Below, piece after piece: positions 42,889-51,615 of a stretch of 64,000 bases of DNA (positions are counted from its first letter, which is position 1; each line of letters begins with the position of its first letter). The stretch is taken from contig CALVAC010000003.1 of NCBI GenBank assembly GCA_944325435.1, positions 1 to 64,000 on the forward strand, written 5' to 3'. A model generated the notes under the pieces. It saw only the letters and a list, made by a program, of their open reading frames with translations, was not told where the DNA came from and did no database searches. Made by a program: the position numbers and the translations under genes. This DNA is from an uncultured Bacteroidales bacterium. GTDB lineage: Bacteria > Bacteroidota > Bacteroidia > Bacteroidales > UBA932.

Positions 42889-45800
42889 ATGGACAGGAAA
42901 AGGACATCCGGGAAAGGCAGGACACCGCTTAAAGTGTGCCTGTGGATTATAGGGATTCTGGCCGTGCTTATGATAACCGTGCAGGTGGCCCTGTCTCCAG
43001 CCATGCTCACACGCATTGTGAACGGTATTGCTGCCGACTATATCGATGGACGGCTCAATTTCGGCAAGATATCGGTATCGGTGCTGAAAAATTTCCCTAA
43101 CCTCAATGTCACTCTGGACAGCGTCGTACTGACATATCCGACTGACAGATATGCAGAATATGAAGATGTCAGCCAGAGAGCGAGACTGCTCCGGATGGGC
43201 AAGGCCGAGACCGGGGACACCCTTGCCGCATTCAGGAGTTTCTCTGCTTCCATAGACCTTGCATCCCTTGCTGCAGGAGCCATCCATATCCCCGACATCG
43301 AACTCACTGCGCCGAGAATATTCGCCAAAAGCTATAATGACTCCACCGCCAACTGGAACATATTCAGAACATCTCCCTTGGATGCCGCGGCGGACTCGGC
43401 AGGCATCCGGGACAGCGGGGCAGACACCGCATCCCTGTTTTCCACTCTTCCAAAGATCACATTGGAGCGTATAAGTCTCGATGGCAGGCCGTTCATAGTA
43501 TTCTGCAGCAGACAGGACACACTGTTCGCCGCACTGAACATCAAGGAGATGAAGTTCCGTGGCAGGCTGTCTACAAGGCAGATGCGCCGCAACAGGATAG
43601 GGTTCATGGCCGACAGTCTGTTTGTCGGAGGGAGACTTGGAACGGACACCCTTGCTTTTGCCATGCAGAAGCTGAGACTCAGGGAACAGAAAGGGCTTTT
43701 CGGCCTCCAGGCCAAGGCGGGGGCAGCCATTGCCACAAGATCGTTCGGCAGGATATTCCTGCCTGTGGAGATTGAGTCCAGAATCAGTTTTGTCCGCGAT
43801 TCTCTGCCAGGGATATCCATCCACCGGCTTACCGCTGACATCGCCGGGCTCCCGATAGATGTGAAGGGAGATGCCAGATTCCATCGTGACAGCATCTATG
43901 TGAAAGGCAATGCCAGAATAGACCAGTGCAAACTGAACGATATCCTCAGGTTCTGGGGAAGACAGCTCATTCCTGCGCTCTCGAAGCTGAAAACCGATGC
44001 CACCATATCAATGAATGCGGATATCGATGGCTGGTACAGTTCAGGAAGCAGGAGCATCCCGGCGATAGATATGACACTGGACATCCCAGAAAGCCCTGTT
44101 GTCCACAGCGGCATCAGGCTGGACAGCAACATCGCGGCAGACATCTGGGCAAAAGGAGGCGGAGGAGCACCGATAAATGTCGGCATCAATGACTTCCATA
44201 CAAAAGGCAAGGCTCTCGACATTTCCCTGAAAGGCTCAGCGAGCGACCTGCTTGGGGCCGACCCCCTGTTCGACATAGACGGCGGGCTGAGCATATCCCT
44301 GGACACTCTCGGACAGTTCATCAGAAAAAGCACCGGTCTGGCTGTATCCGGCCGTCTGTCAGCCGATGCAAAAGGCAAGATCAGGATGTCACAGATAAGT
44401 CCCTACTCATTTGCGGAAGCGGATCTTGCGGGCTTCATCAGGAGCGACAGGCTGGATGTGCATTCCAAAAAGGACAGCATCGACCTTAGCATCGACAGCC
44501 TGGAGATAGTGCTTGCAACCGTGGGAAACAAATATGACAGAAGAGTGGAGGAAGGGACACGGATGATAGCCATATCTGCCCGTCTTGACAGCACTTCGAT
44601 AAGATACAAGGATGCTTTCTCCGTTTCCGGCAGCAACCTGTCGCTCAAGGCGCAGAACGACGCCGCCATCTTCGATTCCAAAGATTCATCATCATACTAC
44701 CCGTTCAGCGGAAAGATGGAGATAGGCCGGCTGTCGATGACAGACAGCGACACCAGCCGCATAGTGCTGCGCAACTCGACAAACACTTTCAGGATATCCC
44801 CGTCAAGGGCGGACAAGGAGATACCTGTACTGTCTCTCAAAAGCGATAGCAAGGCAATCCGCCTTAAGACCTCATTCGACAGGGCATCAGTAAGGGATCT
44901 GGGCATCAACATAGTAGCGACAAAGAGCGATGCCAGACGCAAACGTATGGCAAGGGCATTCGTAGACTCTCTCGCCCGGAGATTTCCGGATGTGCCAAGA
45001 GACTCGCTTTTCAGCCATCTGAGGAAAACGAGAGGTACAGCGACTCTCCCCGACTGGCTCTCCGAGGAAGATTTCAGGAAGAACGACCTGAACCTGAAGC
45101 TCGGTGACTCAATGGCCAGATATTTCAAGGAATGGGATTTCTACGGTGACCTTAAATTCAGGAGGGCTTCGGTCATGACCCCGGCATTCCCATTGAGGAC
45201 AAGTATCAAAGATTTCGATGGGTACATTACCAACGACAAGCTGACCCTGCGAAGCTTTACCCTGCGCAGCGGCCGGTCAGACCTTGAAGCCAGCGGAGCA
45301 TTGACCGGCCTGAGGAGGGCGCTGCTGAACAACATGCCTGTCAACCTGGATCTGGACATCAGGTCCCGGACCCTGAATATCAACGAACTGCTCGGCGCAT
45401 ACGCCCTCGGGAAAAAATCAGGAGAGAAGGCTGACAGTCTGGCAGTCGCCGCCGATTCCGCAGATGACGAGACATACGAAGATATGATAGCAGTCGACAC
45501 CCTGTCTTCGGATGTCACCACCGCCCTGATAGTGGTCCCTGCAAATCTTGTCGCAGACATCTCCCTGGATGCCTCGAATGTGACATTCTCCAAGATGAAC
45601 ATGAGCACAATGAAAGCAAACCTGACCGTCAAGGAGAGATGCGTCCAGCTGACCGACATACAGGCCGTGTCAAATGTCGGCAATCTTGCATTCGATGGAT
45701 TCTATTCTACAAGGACCAAAAGCGACATCTCCGCCGGGTTCAGTCTCAACCTTACCGACATCACTGCAGAAAAGATAGTCGAGATGATGCCTGCTGTCGA

Positions 45801-46476
45801 CACCCTTATGCCAATGCTCAAATCTTTCTACGGCAGACTCGACTGCGAACTCGCAGCGACCGCACAGATAGACACCTCAATGAACATCAGCCTGCCATCC
45901 CTCAACGGAGTCCTGAGGATCAAGGGAGAGGATCTGGCCCTCGTGGAGAGCGAAGATTTGTACAAGATTGCAAAAATTTTGAAATTCAAAGACATACACA
46001 ACATAAAGATAGACGATATGTCTGTCGAAGGCATAATCGGGAACAGCAGGGTTGAAATCTTCCCGTTTGTACTCAATGTGGACAGGTATTCTCTGGCAAT
46101 GAGCGGCATCCAGAGTCTCGACCAGTCATTCAGATACCACATATCCATACTGAAATCCCCTCTTCTCATACGTTTCGGGGTCGACCTGTGGGGACCTGAC
46201 TTCGAGAACATGAAATTCAGGATAGGAAGGGCCAAATACAAGGATTCCAACGTACCTGTATTCTCATCCGTCATAGATGAGACCAGGCTCAACCTGCTCC
46301 AGTCCATCAGGAACATCTTCACCAAGGGAGTCGATGCAGCCATCCGAGAGAACGAGAACCAGGAGGCTGTAGAGGATTACAAAGAAGAAATCGGCTACAG
46401 AAATGCCGCCGAGACCGATATGGAGGAACTGTCAGCCGAAGAATCCGCCACCCTCGAAGCAGCAGACAAGCAATAA
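42889..46476 (+). CDS. AsmA-family envelope protein
   Basis: 1195 aa. One N-terminal membrane anchor (LWIIGILAVLMITVQVALS, about residues 16-34) is followed by the AsmA start (MLTRIVNGIAADYIDGRLNFGKISVSVLKNFPNLNVTLDSVVLTYP). The rest is a long repetitive beta-rich periplasmic body with an AsmA-like C-terminal region (LADISLDASNVTFSKMNMSTMKANLTVK), as in bridge-like lipid-transfer proteins such as TamB and YhdP. The end is charged. It probably helps move phospholipid or assemble the outer membrane. It lies 12 bp before prmA and just right of the hipBA island. Confidence 0.85.
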   Translation: MDRKRTSGKGRTPLKVCLWIIGILAVLMITVQVALSPAMLTRIVNGIAADYIDGRLNFGKISVSVLKNFPNLNVTLDSVVLTYPTDRYAEYEDVSQRARLLRMGKAETGDTLAAFRSFSASIDLASLAAGAIHIPDIELTAPRIFAKSYNDSTANWNIFRTSPLDAAADSAGIRDSGADTASLFSTLPKITLERISLDGRPFIVFCSRQDTLFAALNIKEMKFRGRLSTRQMRRNRIGFMADSLFVGGRLGTDTLAFAMQKLRLREQKGLFGLQAKAGAAIATRSFGRIFLPVEIESRISFVRDSLPGISIHRLTADIAGLPIDVKGDARFHRDSIYVKGNARIDQCKLNDILRFWGRQLIPALSKLKTDATISMNADIDGWYSSGSRSIPAIDMTLDIPESPVVHSGIRLDSNIAADIWAKGGGGAPINVGINDFHTKGKALDISLKGSASDLLGADPLFDIDGGLSISLDTLGQFIRKSTGLAVSGRLSADAKGKIRMSQISPYSFAEADLAGFIRSDRLDVHSKKDSIDLSIDSLEIVLATVGNKYDRRVEEGTRMIAISARLDSTSIRYKDAFSVSGSNLSLKAQNDAAIFDSKDSSSYYPFSGKMEIGRLSMTDSDTSRIVLRNSTNTFRISPSRADKEIPVLSLKSDSKAIRLKTSFDRASVRDLGINIVATKSDARRKRMARAFVDSLARRFPDVPRDSLFSHLRKTRGTATLPDWLSEEDFRKNDLNLKLGDSMARYFKEWDFYGDLKFRRASVMTPAFPLRTSIKDFDGYITNDKLTLRSFTLRSGRSDLEASGALTGLRRALLNNMPVNLDLDIRSRTLNINELLGAYALGKKSGEKADSLAVAADSADDETYEDMIAVDTLSSDVTTALIVVPANLVADISLDASNVTFSKMNMSTMKANLTVKERCVQLTDIQAVSNVGNLAFDGFYSTRTKSDISAGFSLNLTDITAEKIVEMMPAVDTLMPMLKSFYGRLDCELAATAQIDTSMNISLPSLNGVLRIKGEDLALVESEDLYKIAKILKFKDIHNIKIDDMSVEGIIGNSRVEIFPFVLNVDRYSLAMSGIQSLDQSFRYHISILKSPLLIRFGVDLWGPDFENMKFRIGRAKYKDSNVPVFSSVIDETRLNLLQSIRNIFTKGVDAAIRENENQEAVEDYKEEIGYRNAAETDMEELSAEESATLEAADKQ

Positions 46477-46487
46477 CGGATAACATT

Positions 46488-47342
46488 ATGAACAGTCAGG
46501 AATACATAGAAATTTCAATCAGGATAGAGCCATATACCGATGAGAACGCGGAAATAATGATGGCCGAACTTGCCGAACTGCCGTTCGAATCTTTCACGGA
46601 ATCATCGCCATACCTGAAATGCTACATTCCTAAAGAGAAATACGACCCCAGACTGCTGAAACTGTTCCTGAGCGGACTGGACTACGGATTCAGCGTAGAC
46701 TTCAATGCCACACTTATGCCGCAGGTCAACTGGAACGCTGTCTGGGAAAGCCAGTTCTCCCCTATTGTCGTAGATGGGCTGTGCACCATAAAGGCATCTT
46801 TCCACAAGGGGCTGAAACGTACGAGATTCAACATCACGATTGATCCAAGGATGGCATTCGGCACAGGGCACCATCAGACCACCTATATGATGTGCCGCGC
46901 CCTGCTCAGGCATGAGAAAGACATCAAGGACAAGATGGTGATGGATATGGGCTGCGGCACGGCAATACTTGCAATCCTCGCCGCCAAGCTCGGAGCTGCA
47001 CACGTATATGGGATAGACATCGATGCCGTCGCTGCCGCGTCCGCTTTCGACAACGCGCACAAGAACAGGGTCTCTCGCAAGGTCGAGACATACTGCGGAG
47101 ATGCATCCCTGCTTCAGAGAGGCAAATACGACATACTGCTGGCCAACATCAACAGGAATATCCTGCTGGAGGACATCCCTACATATTCAGTCAGCCTCAA
47201 GAAGGGAGGGCTTCTGGCCGTGAGCGGATTCTACACCGAGGATCTTCCGATGATATGCTCATCGGCCCAGCGTGCCGGACTGGAATATGTCACAGAGGAC
47301 TCTATGGACAACTGGTGCTGCGCGGAATTCAGGAAAATGTGA
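46488..47342 (+). CDS. prmA: ribosomal protein L11 methyltransferase
   Basis: 284 aa. Trimethylates lysines and the N-terminus of L11 with SAM. An N-terminal substrate-binding domain is followed by the SAM motif DMGCGTAILAILAAKLGA (near residue 148) and the NPPY-like segment DILLANINRNILLED, with FGTGHHQTTYM before. It follows the AsmA-like gene by 11 bp and may share its transcript. Confidence 0.94.
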   Translation: MNSQEYIEISIRIEPYTDENAEIMMAELAELPFESFTESSPYLKCYIPKEKYDPRLLKLFLSGLDYGFSVDFNATLMPQVNWNAVWESQFSPIVVDGLCTIKASFHKGLKRTRFNITIDPRMAFGTGHHQTTYMMCRALLRHEKDIKDKMVMDMGCGTAILAILAAKLGAAHVYGIDIDAVAAASAFDNAHKNRVSRKVETYCGDASLLQRGKYDILLANINRNILLEDIPTYSVSLKKGGLLAVSGFYTEDLPMICSSAQRAGLEYVTEDSMDNWCCAEFRKM

Positions 47343-47400
47343 CCCGCTCCGAAGCTGTTCCAAAGCACAGGCAAATCATTGCTATTTGGAAATTAGTTTC

Positions 47401-47408
47401 TATATTTG
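47401..47408 (+). promoter_or_regulatory. -7 box for tRNA-Leu
   Basis: TATATTTG, 14 bp before the tRNA; a TTG at 47379-47381 gives a 19-bp spacer. Confidence 0.5.
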
Positions 47409-47421
47409 CAGTCCACACGAA

Positions 47422-47503
47422 GCGGGCGTGTTGTAATTGGTAGCCAAGCCAGACTTAGGATCTGGTGCCGCAAGGCGTATGGGTTCGAGTCCCTTCGCCC
47501 GCA
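47422..47503 (+). tRNA. tRNA-Leu (anticodon UAG)
   Basis: The acceptor arms GCGGGCG and CGCCCGC pair fully. The anticodon stem-loop is CAGA-CTTAGGA-TCTG with TAG at its centre, reading CUA/CUG-type Leu codons. A long variable arm (TGCCGCAAGGCGT) and the T-loop GGTTCGAGTCC are present. The discriminator is A, and CCA is not encoded. About 82 nt. Confidence 0.93.
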
Positions 47504-47513
47504 CAAGGGGACA

Positions 47514-47545
47514 GAGGCAGAAAATCCTGCCTCCGTCGTTGTTTT
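47514..47545 (+). terminator. terminator after tRNA-Leu
   Basis: GAGGCAG/CTGCCTC stem with a short A-rich loop, then a T-rich stretch. Confidence 0.7.
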
Positions 47546-47672
47546 ATAGCAAATTGGCATTCAGCAGATTATCTTGAACATTCCGTTCTTATCCGAATTT
47601 CATCCGGAATGATTTTTTCTGTTTTTTACATCAATTTTTCTGTTTTTGATGTAGACAAGTGACAAATTTTGT

Positions 47673-47680
47673 TATTTTTG
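47673..47680 (+). promoter_or_regulatory. -7 box for the glycosyltransferase gene
   Basis: TATTTTTG, 31 bp before the ATG at 47712. Confidence 0.4.
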
Positions 47681-47711
47681 TTTCGATATGGTTCATACCG
47701 GTTCATAATTG

Positions 47712-49136
47712 ATGAAAGTACTGTGGGTAACAAACACATCCTGTTCGAGTGCGGAAAAGACAGGAGGGAACAACGGGACAGGGGGATGGCTTGCCGCCCT
47801 GGAAAAAGAGGTGAAGAATGACATTGATCTGGAGATAGCATTCCTGTCGAACGGACAGACTCAGGATGACTTCATCTACAACGGTGTGACCTATCATCCC
47901 ATAGCGCCATTCAGGTCAAGGAGCTACACCGTATTCAGACTTAAACGGCTCTTCATGTCGTGGGACCGGCAGGATATGGTCATTCTGCAAAGGCTCGAGG
48001 AAATCATACGGGAGTGCCGGCCGGACATCCTGCATATACACGGGACTGAAAAATGCTTCGGGCTGATATATGAACGGATGGGAGGGGAAAACGGCTGCAT
48101 CATCACAGACGGGAAGAGAATACCTGTCGTCATCTCCATACAGGGAATCGTGCAGGAGATTGTCAGCAGATATTTCACAGGAATACCGGAAGCGGAAGTC
48201 AGAAGACACGAAAGCATCTGCTCCAGACTCAGCAAGCAGTCGCTGATCAGAAGATACCGCCAGCTGGTGCATCAGGCCGGAAACGAAGCAAGGTTCCTCA
48301 GGTACACCAGATTCATAATCGGCAGGACGGAATGGGACAGGAAAAAGTCCGCCGGATACAATCCGGACAGGATATATTTCCACGTAGGGGAAATAATGAG
48401 ACCGGAATTCTACTACGGAAGACATGGAGCGGAGAGCAACGGTACCGCAGACGAAGGGAATCCGGAAAGCGGGAAGCAAAGGCTCAGGCTCATAACTACA
48501 TTCTCTGACGGGCTGTACAAAGGTTACGAACTGCTTCTCAAGACAGCGGCAGAACTGAAAAAAAGAGGGGTGGACTACATCTGGACAGTTATAGGATACA
48601 GCCCTGACACGGATATCGTGCCGCTGTCCGAGAAAGTGACGGGGCTGAGTTCGGCACGGCTGGATGTAAGGTTCTGCGGAAAGCTTGATGCCGGATCCAT
48701 CGTGAAGGAACTGTCCGCTGCCGACATATACTGCCAGGTCAGCCATATAGAGAACAGTCCCAACGGGCTGTGCGAAGCCCTCCTGCTTGGGCTGCCGGCC
48801 ATTGCCACCAATGTAGGAGGGACAGCGACTGTCTCAAACAACGGCATTTCCGCCTTACTTGTTCCGGACACATCTCCGGCAGCATACTGCAATGCCATTG
48901 TATGTCTTGCATCCAGTTCATCAAAGATTATATCCGGGGAAGGTTCGAGGGCAGCAGCTCTGATCCACCACGATCCGAAAAGGATAAAGAAGCAGCTGAC
49001 TGAAGCCTACAAGGAGATTCTGGACACGGCAGACAAGCCTGAAACACTGACAGAGAAAACCGGAGCCATATCCGGGGCCGGCATATCCAGACAAGAAAAC
49101 ATATCCAGCAGAAATGACAATGAAAACTGTATATAG
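47712..49136 (+). CDS. GT4-type glycosyltransferase
   Basis: 474 aa. The N-terminal domain begins KVLWVTNTSCSSAEKTGGNNGTGGWLAAL; the C-terminal GT-B domain has RLRLITTFSDGLYKGYELLLKTAAEL and SHIENSPNGLCEALLLGLPAIATNVGGTATV, the Glu-containing donor-binding stretch of family GT4. The last 60 residues are Ser/Thr/Gly-rich and without a domain. It overlaps the next acyltransferase gene by 23 bp, so the two probably decorate the same surface polysaccharide. Confidence 0.85.
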   Translation: MKVLWVTNTSCSSAEKTGGNNGTGGWLAALEKEVKNDIDLEIAFLSNGQTQDDFIYNGVTYHPIAPFRSRSYTVFRLKRLFMSWDRQDMVILQRLEEIIRECRPDILHIHGTEKCFGLIYERMGGENGCIITDGKRIPVVISIQGIVQEIVSRYFTGIPEAEVRRHESICSRLSKQSLIRRYRQLVHQAGNEARFLRYTRFIIGRTEWDRKKSAGYNPDRIYFHVGEIMRPEFYYGRHGAESNGTADEGNPESGKQRLRLITTFSDGLYKGYELLLKTAAELKKRGVDYIWTVIGYSPDTDIVPLSEKVTGLSSARLDVRFCGKLDAGSIVKELSAADIYCQVSHIENSPNGLCEALLLGLPAIATNVGGTATVSNNGISALLVPDTSPAAYCNAIVCLASSSSKIISGEGSRAAALIHHDPKRIKKQLTEAYKEILDTADKPETLTEKTGAISGAGISRQENISSRNDNENCI

Positions 49137-49710
49137 GCTCCTGGGAGCACTGGGAATCCGAATCGACAACCTCATTCTGGGACTGCTGTTCCGGATATAC
49201 GGGGTAAGGCACTCTTCTTTCCGTAGCGTGGGGGTCCCTCACATCACGGTCCGTCCGGGGGCGAAAGTATCCATCGGGAAAGGGTTCAGAATCAACAACC
49301 GATTCTACGGCAATGCATTGAGTGTACAGAAATGCGCCATCTGGGTAGGAGAGAATGCCGAACTCACAATCGGGGATAATGTGGGAATCAGCAGCAGTTT
49401 CATTATCGCTACAGACAGGGTCACCATAGAGGACAATGTCAAGATTGGCGGGAGCTGCCATATAATGGACACCGATTTCCACAGCATGGATCCGGAAGCG
49501 AGGAAAAATCCTGACACCGACAGGAAAGGCACGAAGACAGCGCCTGTCACAATCCGGGAAAATGCATTCATCGGAGCCTCCTGCATTATCCTGAAAGGGA
49601 CAGTCATCGGCCGGAATTCAATCATAGGGGCCGGCTCGGTAGTGACAGGGAATGTGCCGGACAACCAGCTCTGGGCCGGCAATCCGGCAAGGTTCATCAG
49701 ACTGCTGTAA
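49114..49710 (+). CDS. LbH hexapeptide-repeat acyltransferase (capsule/EPS type)
   Basis: 198 aa with left-handed beta-helix repeats (VRPGAKVSIGKGFRINN, AELTIGDNVGISSSFIIATDRVTIEDNVKIGGSC) and the acetyltransferase end PVTIRENAFIGASCIILKGTVIGRNSIIGAGSVVTGNVPDNQLWAGNPARFIRLL. Such enzymes O-acetylate sugars from acetyl-CoA. The ATG at 49120 is an alternative start. The last 20 codons are nearly repeated at 52838-52897, beside the sulfatase gene, so the end of this gene is at the left edge of the restriction-modification island. Confidence 0.85.
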   Translation: MTMKTVYRLLGALGIRIDNLILGLLFRIYGVRHSSFRSVGVPHITVRPGAKVSIGKGFRINNRFYGNALSVQKCAIWVGENAELTIGDNVGISSSFIIATDRVTIEDNVKIGGSCHIMDTDFHSMDPEARKNPDTDRKGTKTAPVTIRENAFIGASCIILKGTVIGRNSIIGAGSVVTGNVPDNQLWAGNPARFIRLL

Positions 49711-50065
49711 CCGGGTGGTTAACTTGATCCGTATAAGAAATCCTCTCAGCACTCCTTTGCCACACAAAAGCCGTAGGCTTCGCAACCGTCCGAAGTGTAT
49801 GCCGACAATCCCCCAATGTACGAGGGTTATGAAATACACTTTGTCCCAGACTGGGACAAAGTCGATGCACAATCATGGAGTTTGTGTTCGTAAAAGAGAA
49901 TTCAACCACCCAATAGACTGGCACAACAGACAAAACATTTTATTATATTTGCAAAAACTGTGGCAGGTAATGTCATGTTCTATTCTGCCACAACTGTTTA
50001 CATATTCTTTTGGTCTCCGCAGTGGGTGGTGCTCAAGGGGAGATAATATTTAATTTTTAAATGTT
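49711..50065. other. non-coding stretch at the left edge of the restriction-modification island
   Basis: 355 bp without a supported gene. It begins with a short tail shared with 52898-52909. It holds a perfect inverted repeat ACTTTGTCCCA-GAC-TGGGACAAAGT (49838-49862), a -7 box TATATTTG (49944-49951) and, at the predicted transcript start, a hairpin with TGTGGCAG/CTGCCACA arms (49959-49992). Confidence 0.6.
49838..49862. repeat. perfect inverted repeat (11-bp arms)
   Basis: ACTTTGTCCCA and its complement with a 3-bp centre, no T-tract. Its role is unknown: an operator, or an mRNA hairpin at the end of the acyltransferase transcript. Confidence 0.55.
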
Positions 50066-50371
50066 ATGTGTTGGGATTATGTTTATGAGGAAGAGCACTT
50101 TGATGTTAATGGATATTGCAGTGTCGGTGCTATTTCCAATGGGAAAAACTTCTTGTTTTTCACAGTAAACTGCGACGAAGCGAACGGTAAAGAGATTTGC
50201 CGTTTGTATAGTTCAATCACTTTTTCAGCAGAGTCGTTGGAATGCCAGTATTATTGGACGGCAGAAAATGACAACAGATTGTTCGAATGCTTGAACAATC
50301 TTATTGATGGGAATTATTGTGGGCAGGACAGCCCTGTGAGGAAACTACTTTTTACGGATTCCGAAGAGTAA
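50066..50371 (+). CDS. hypothetical protein in the restriction-modification island
   Basis: 101 aa, acidic and Cys-rich for its size (MCWDYVYEEEHFDVNGYCSVGAI...CDEANGKEICRLYSS). No signal peptide, membrane segment or family is recognised. It is more A+T-rich than its core neighbours, like the rest of the island. A -7 box lies 115 bp upstream, giving a leader with a hairpin. The stop is 7 bp from the convergent endonuclease gene. It could be an accessory island protein or an old cargo gene. Confidence 0.55.
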   Translation: MCWDYVYEEEHFDVNGYCSVGAISNGKNFLFFTVNCDEANGKEICRLYSSITFSAESLECQYYWTAENDNRLFECLNNLIDGNYCGQDSPVRKLLFTDSEE

Positions 50372-50377
50372 AATCGT

Positions 50378-51085
50378 TTATTTTTTCAAATCTTCTTTAA
50401 GTCTCTCAAATATTTTGAGTTTGAGAGACTTCGGACATTTGTCCACAACCTTCTCATTGGCAATTCCAACCACTCGCCCTTTCTCATCATAAATCCAGTA
50501 ATTGCGGTCTGGACGATTACACTTTTCACACTGCGGTATTATGTTACCTGGTTCAAGAGGTTTCGATGGGTCCATGTGCCCCTTTTGCAGAACTGTAACA
50601 GTGGTCTTCCAATATCTGTGAGGCTCTCCCTCTTTTGAGCCACAAGTTGCACACCTATAATCGTACTGCTTTTTAAGATCCTCAAAGAAATCATCTCCGG
50701 CAAGGTACTCGCGCCTTTCATGAGTAAAGCCAGGATAAAAAGATTCAAGTGTTTTTAATTTGTATTCTCCAGCCTTAAGTGCAATGGATTCATTGTCTTT
50801 TCTGGTCCCAGAGAGTATGTACCAACCTTTTTGGGCTGCCAAATGCCGAGCTTGTTGGACATCATTTACTGTTGGATCGTATTGGCGGATAAATTCGGTA
50901 AGTTCATCCTTAGAAACGACAGGGGTGTTCGGATAATTCCGACTAAGGTAAACGAGAACAAGGGCGTCTTTTGTAAACTCGCCACCTCTTTCAAGGTTTG
51001 GTAATTGTACTCCATGACTTTCAAGATATTTTTTGTGATACTCTTGAATTAGAGCGTATTGTTTGCGAATCTCCTTGTCTGTCAT
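50378..51085 (-). CDS. HNH-family restriction endonuclease
   Basis: 235 aa. The N-terminal half is helical with no recognised domain (possible DNA-recognition module). The C-terminal half is an HNH nuclease built on a zinc ribbon: C145-x2-C148 (YRCATCGS), H170 in LQKGHMDP, N181 in GNIIPQ, C186-x2-C189 followed by N190 (CEKCNRPDRNYW). It lies beside a controller and a C5-methyltransferase, which identifies it as the R gene of a type II system. The specificity cannot be read. It is transcribed leftwards, like the controller, with a gap of 217 bp between them. Confidence 0.8.
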   Translation of the reverse strand: MTDKEIRKQYALIQEYHKKYLESHGVQLPNLERGGEFTKDALVLVYLSRNYPNTPVVSKDELTEFIRQYDPTVNDVQQARHLAAQKGWYILSGTRKDNESIALKAGEYKLKTLESFYPGFTHERREYLAGDDFFEDLKKQYDYRCATCGSKEGEPHRYWKTTVTVLQKGHMDPSKPLEPGNIIPQCEKCNRPDRNYWIYDEKGRVVGIANEKVVDKCPKSLKLKIFERLKEDLKK

Positions 51086-51302
51086 ATCCTGTTAAAATTT
51101 TCCAATTATTTTTTCTGCAAGTCTGAAGAAGTCCAGATCCTTCTTTGATTCCTTTGGCTAAGCCAAGACTCTTTGCTCTGTCAATCAAAACCAATCATAT
51201 GATAATAAGCTCCCATACTAAACAAATAGCGTCAGTATGCGGATAGACCCTTTTCCACAAAAGCCGTGGATCAGCCAAGAATTCTGAATATCCCTTCTAA
51301 AA
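51086..51302 (-). other. spacer between controller and endonuclease genes
   Basis: On the minus strand, after the controller stop, it contains short open runs (for example YSEFLADPRLLWKRVYPHTD, then a second run from a TTG) separated by stops and a small hairpin TTGGC-TTA-GCCAA. They could be decayed coding sequence or chance. No promoter consensus was found just before the R gene. Confidence 0.35.
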
Positions 51303-51524
51303 TTACTCAAAGAAGGAAGAAATATCCTTGCCGTACCTTTTCGCCAGGATGTTGAGCATCACTGCAGAAACATTGATTTCCGCATTCTCGATTTTCGACA
51401 AATGACTCTGAGAAATTATGCCTTCCTTCTGCAAATCAGACTGTTTAATACCTAATTCGTTTCTGGCTTGGTACAATTTCCTGGCTAAGCGCAGCCTTTC
51501 TTTCTGTAATTCACTTGCTTTCAC
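51303..51524 (-). CDS. XRE-type controller (C) protein of the restriction-modification system
   Basis: 73 aa, nearly all helix-turn-helix (ARKLYQARNELGIKQSDLQKEGIISQSHLSKIENAEINVSAVMLNILAKRYG), the size and layout of C proteins. It starts with GTG; the only -7 box (minus-strand TACATTTG at 51529-51536) lies so close that the transcript would start at the GTG itself, a leaderless mRNA as known for several controllers. It is divergent from the methyltransferase gene, with the palindromic operator (51552-51568) between them. Confidence 0.8.
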   Translation of the reverse strand: MKASELQKERLRLARKLYQARNELGIKQSDLQKEGIISQSHLSKIENAEINVSAVMLNILAKRYGKDISSFFE

Positions 51525-51528
51525 TATA

Positions 51529-51536
51529 CAAATGTA
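51529..51536 (-). promoter_or_regulatory. -7 box of the controller gene
   Basis: Minus-strand TACATTTG, 5 bp before the GTG start, which implies a leaderless transcript. Confidence 0.5.
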
Positions 51537-51551
51537 AAAAAACGCTTTTAA

Positions 51552-51568
51552 TATTCCATTTTGGAATA
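51552..51568. promoter_or_regulatory. probable controller operator
   Basis: TATTCCA-TTT-TGGAATA, a perfect 7-bp palindrome between the divergent C and M promoters. It covers the methyltransferase -33 box. Confidence 0.6.
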
Positions 51569-51590
51569 ATTTATAAAATGTTTATATTTG
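51560..51590 (+). promoter_or_regulatory. promoter of the methyltransferase gene
   Basis: TTTG (51560-51563), 19-bp spacer, TATATTTG (51583-51590). The -33 box is inside the operator. Confidence 0.65.
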
Positions 51591-51615
51591 CGACGGATAT
51601 TTCTGTACTATTAGT

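Noticed and set aside
42850..43884. 344-aa open frame on the minus strand
   Set aside because: Fully antisense to the AsmA-like gene, rich in Cys/His/Arg with no domain; a shadow frame.
47611..47653. Short repeats TTTTTCTGTTTTT and a 7-bp inverted repeat before the glycosyltransferase gene
   Set aside because: Low-complexity T-rich sequence; matches of this length are expected by chance.
49652..50053. 133-aa frame across the left edge of the restriction-modification island
   Set aside because: Overlaps the acyltransferase end, palindrome and promoter; no family features.
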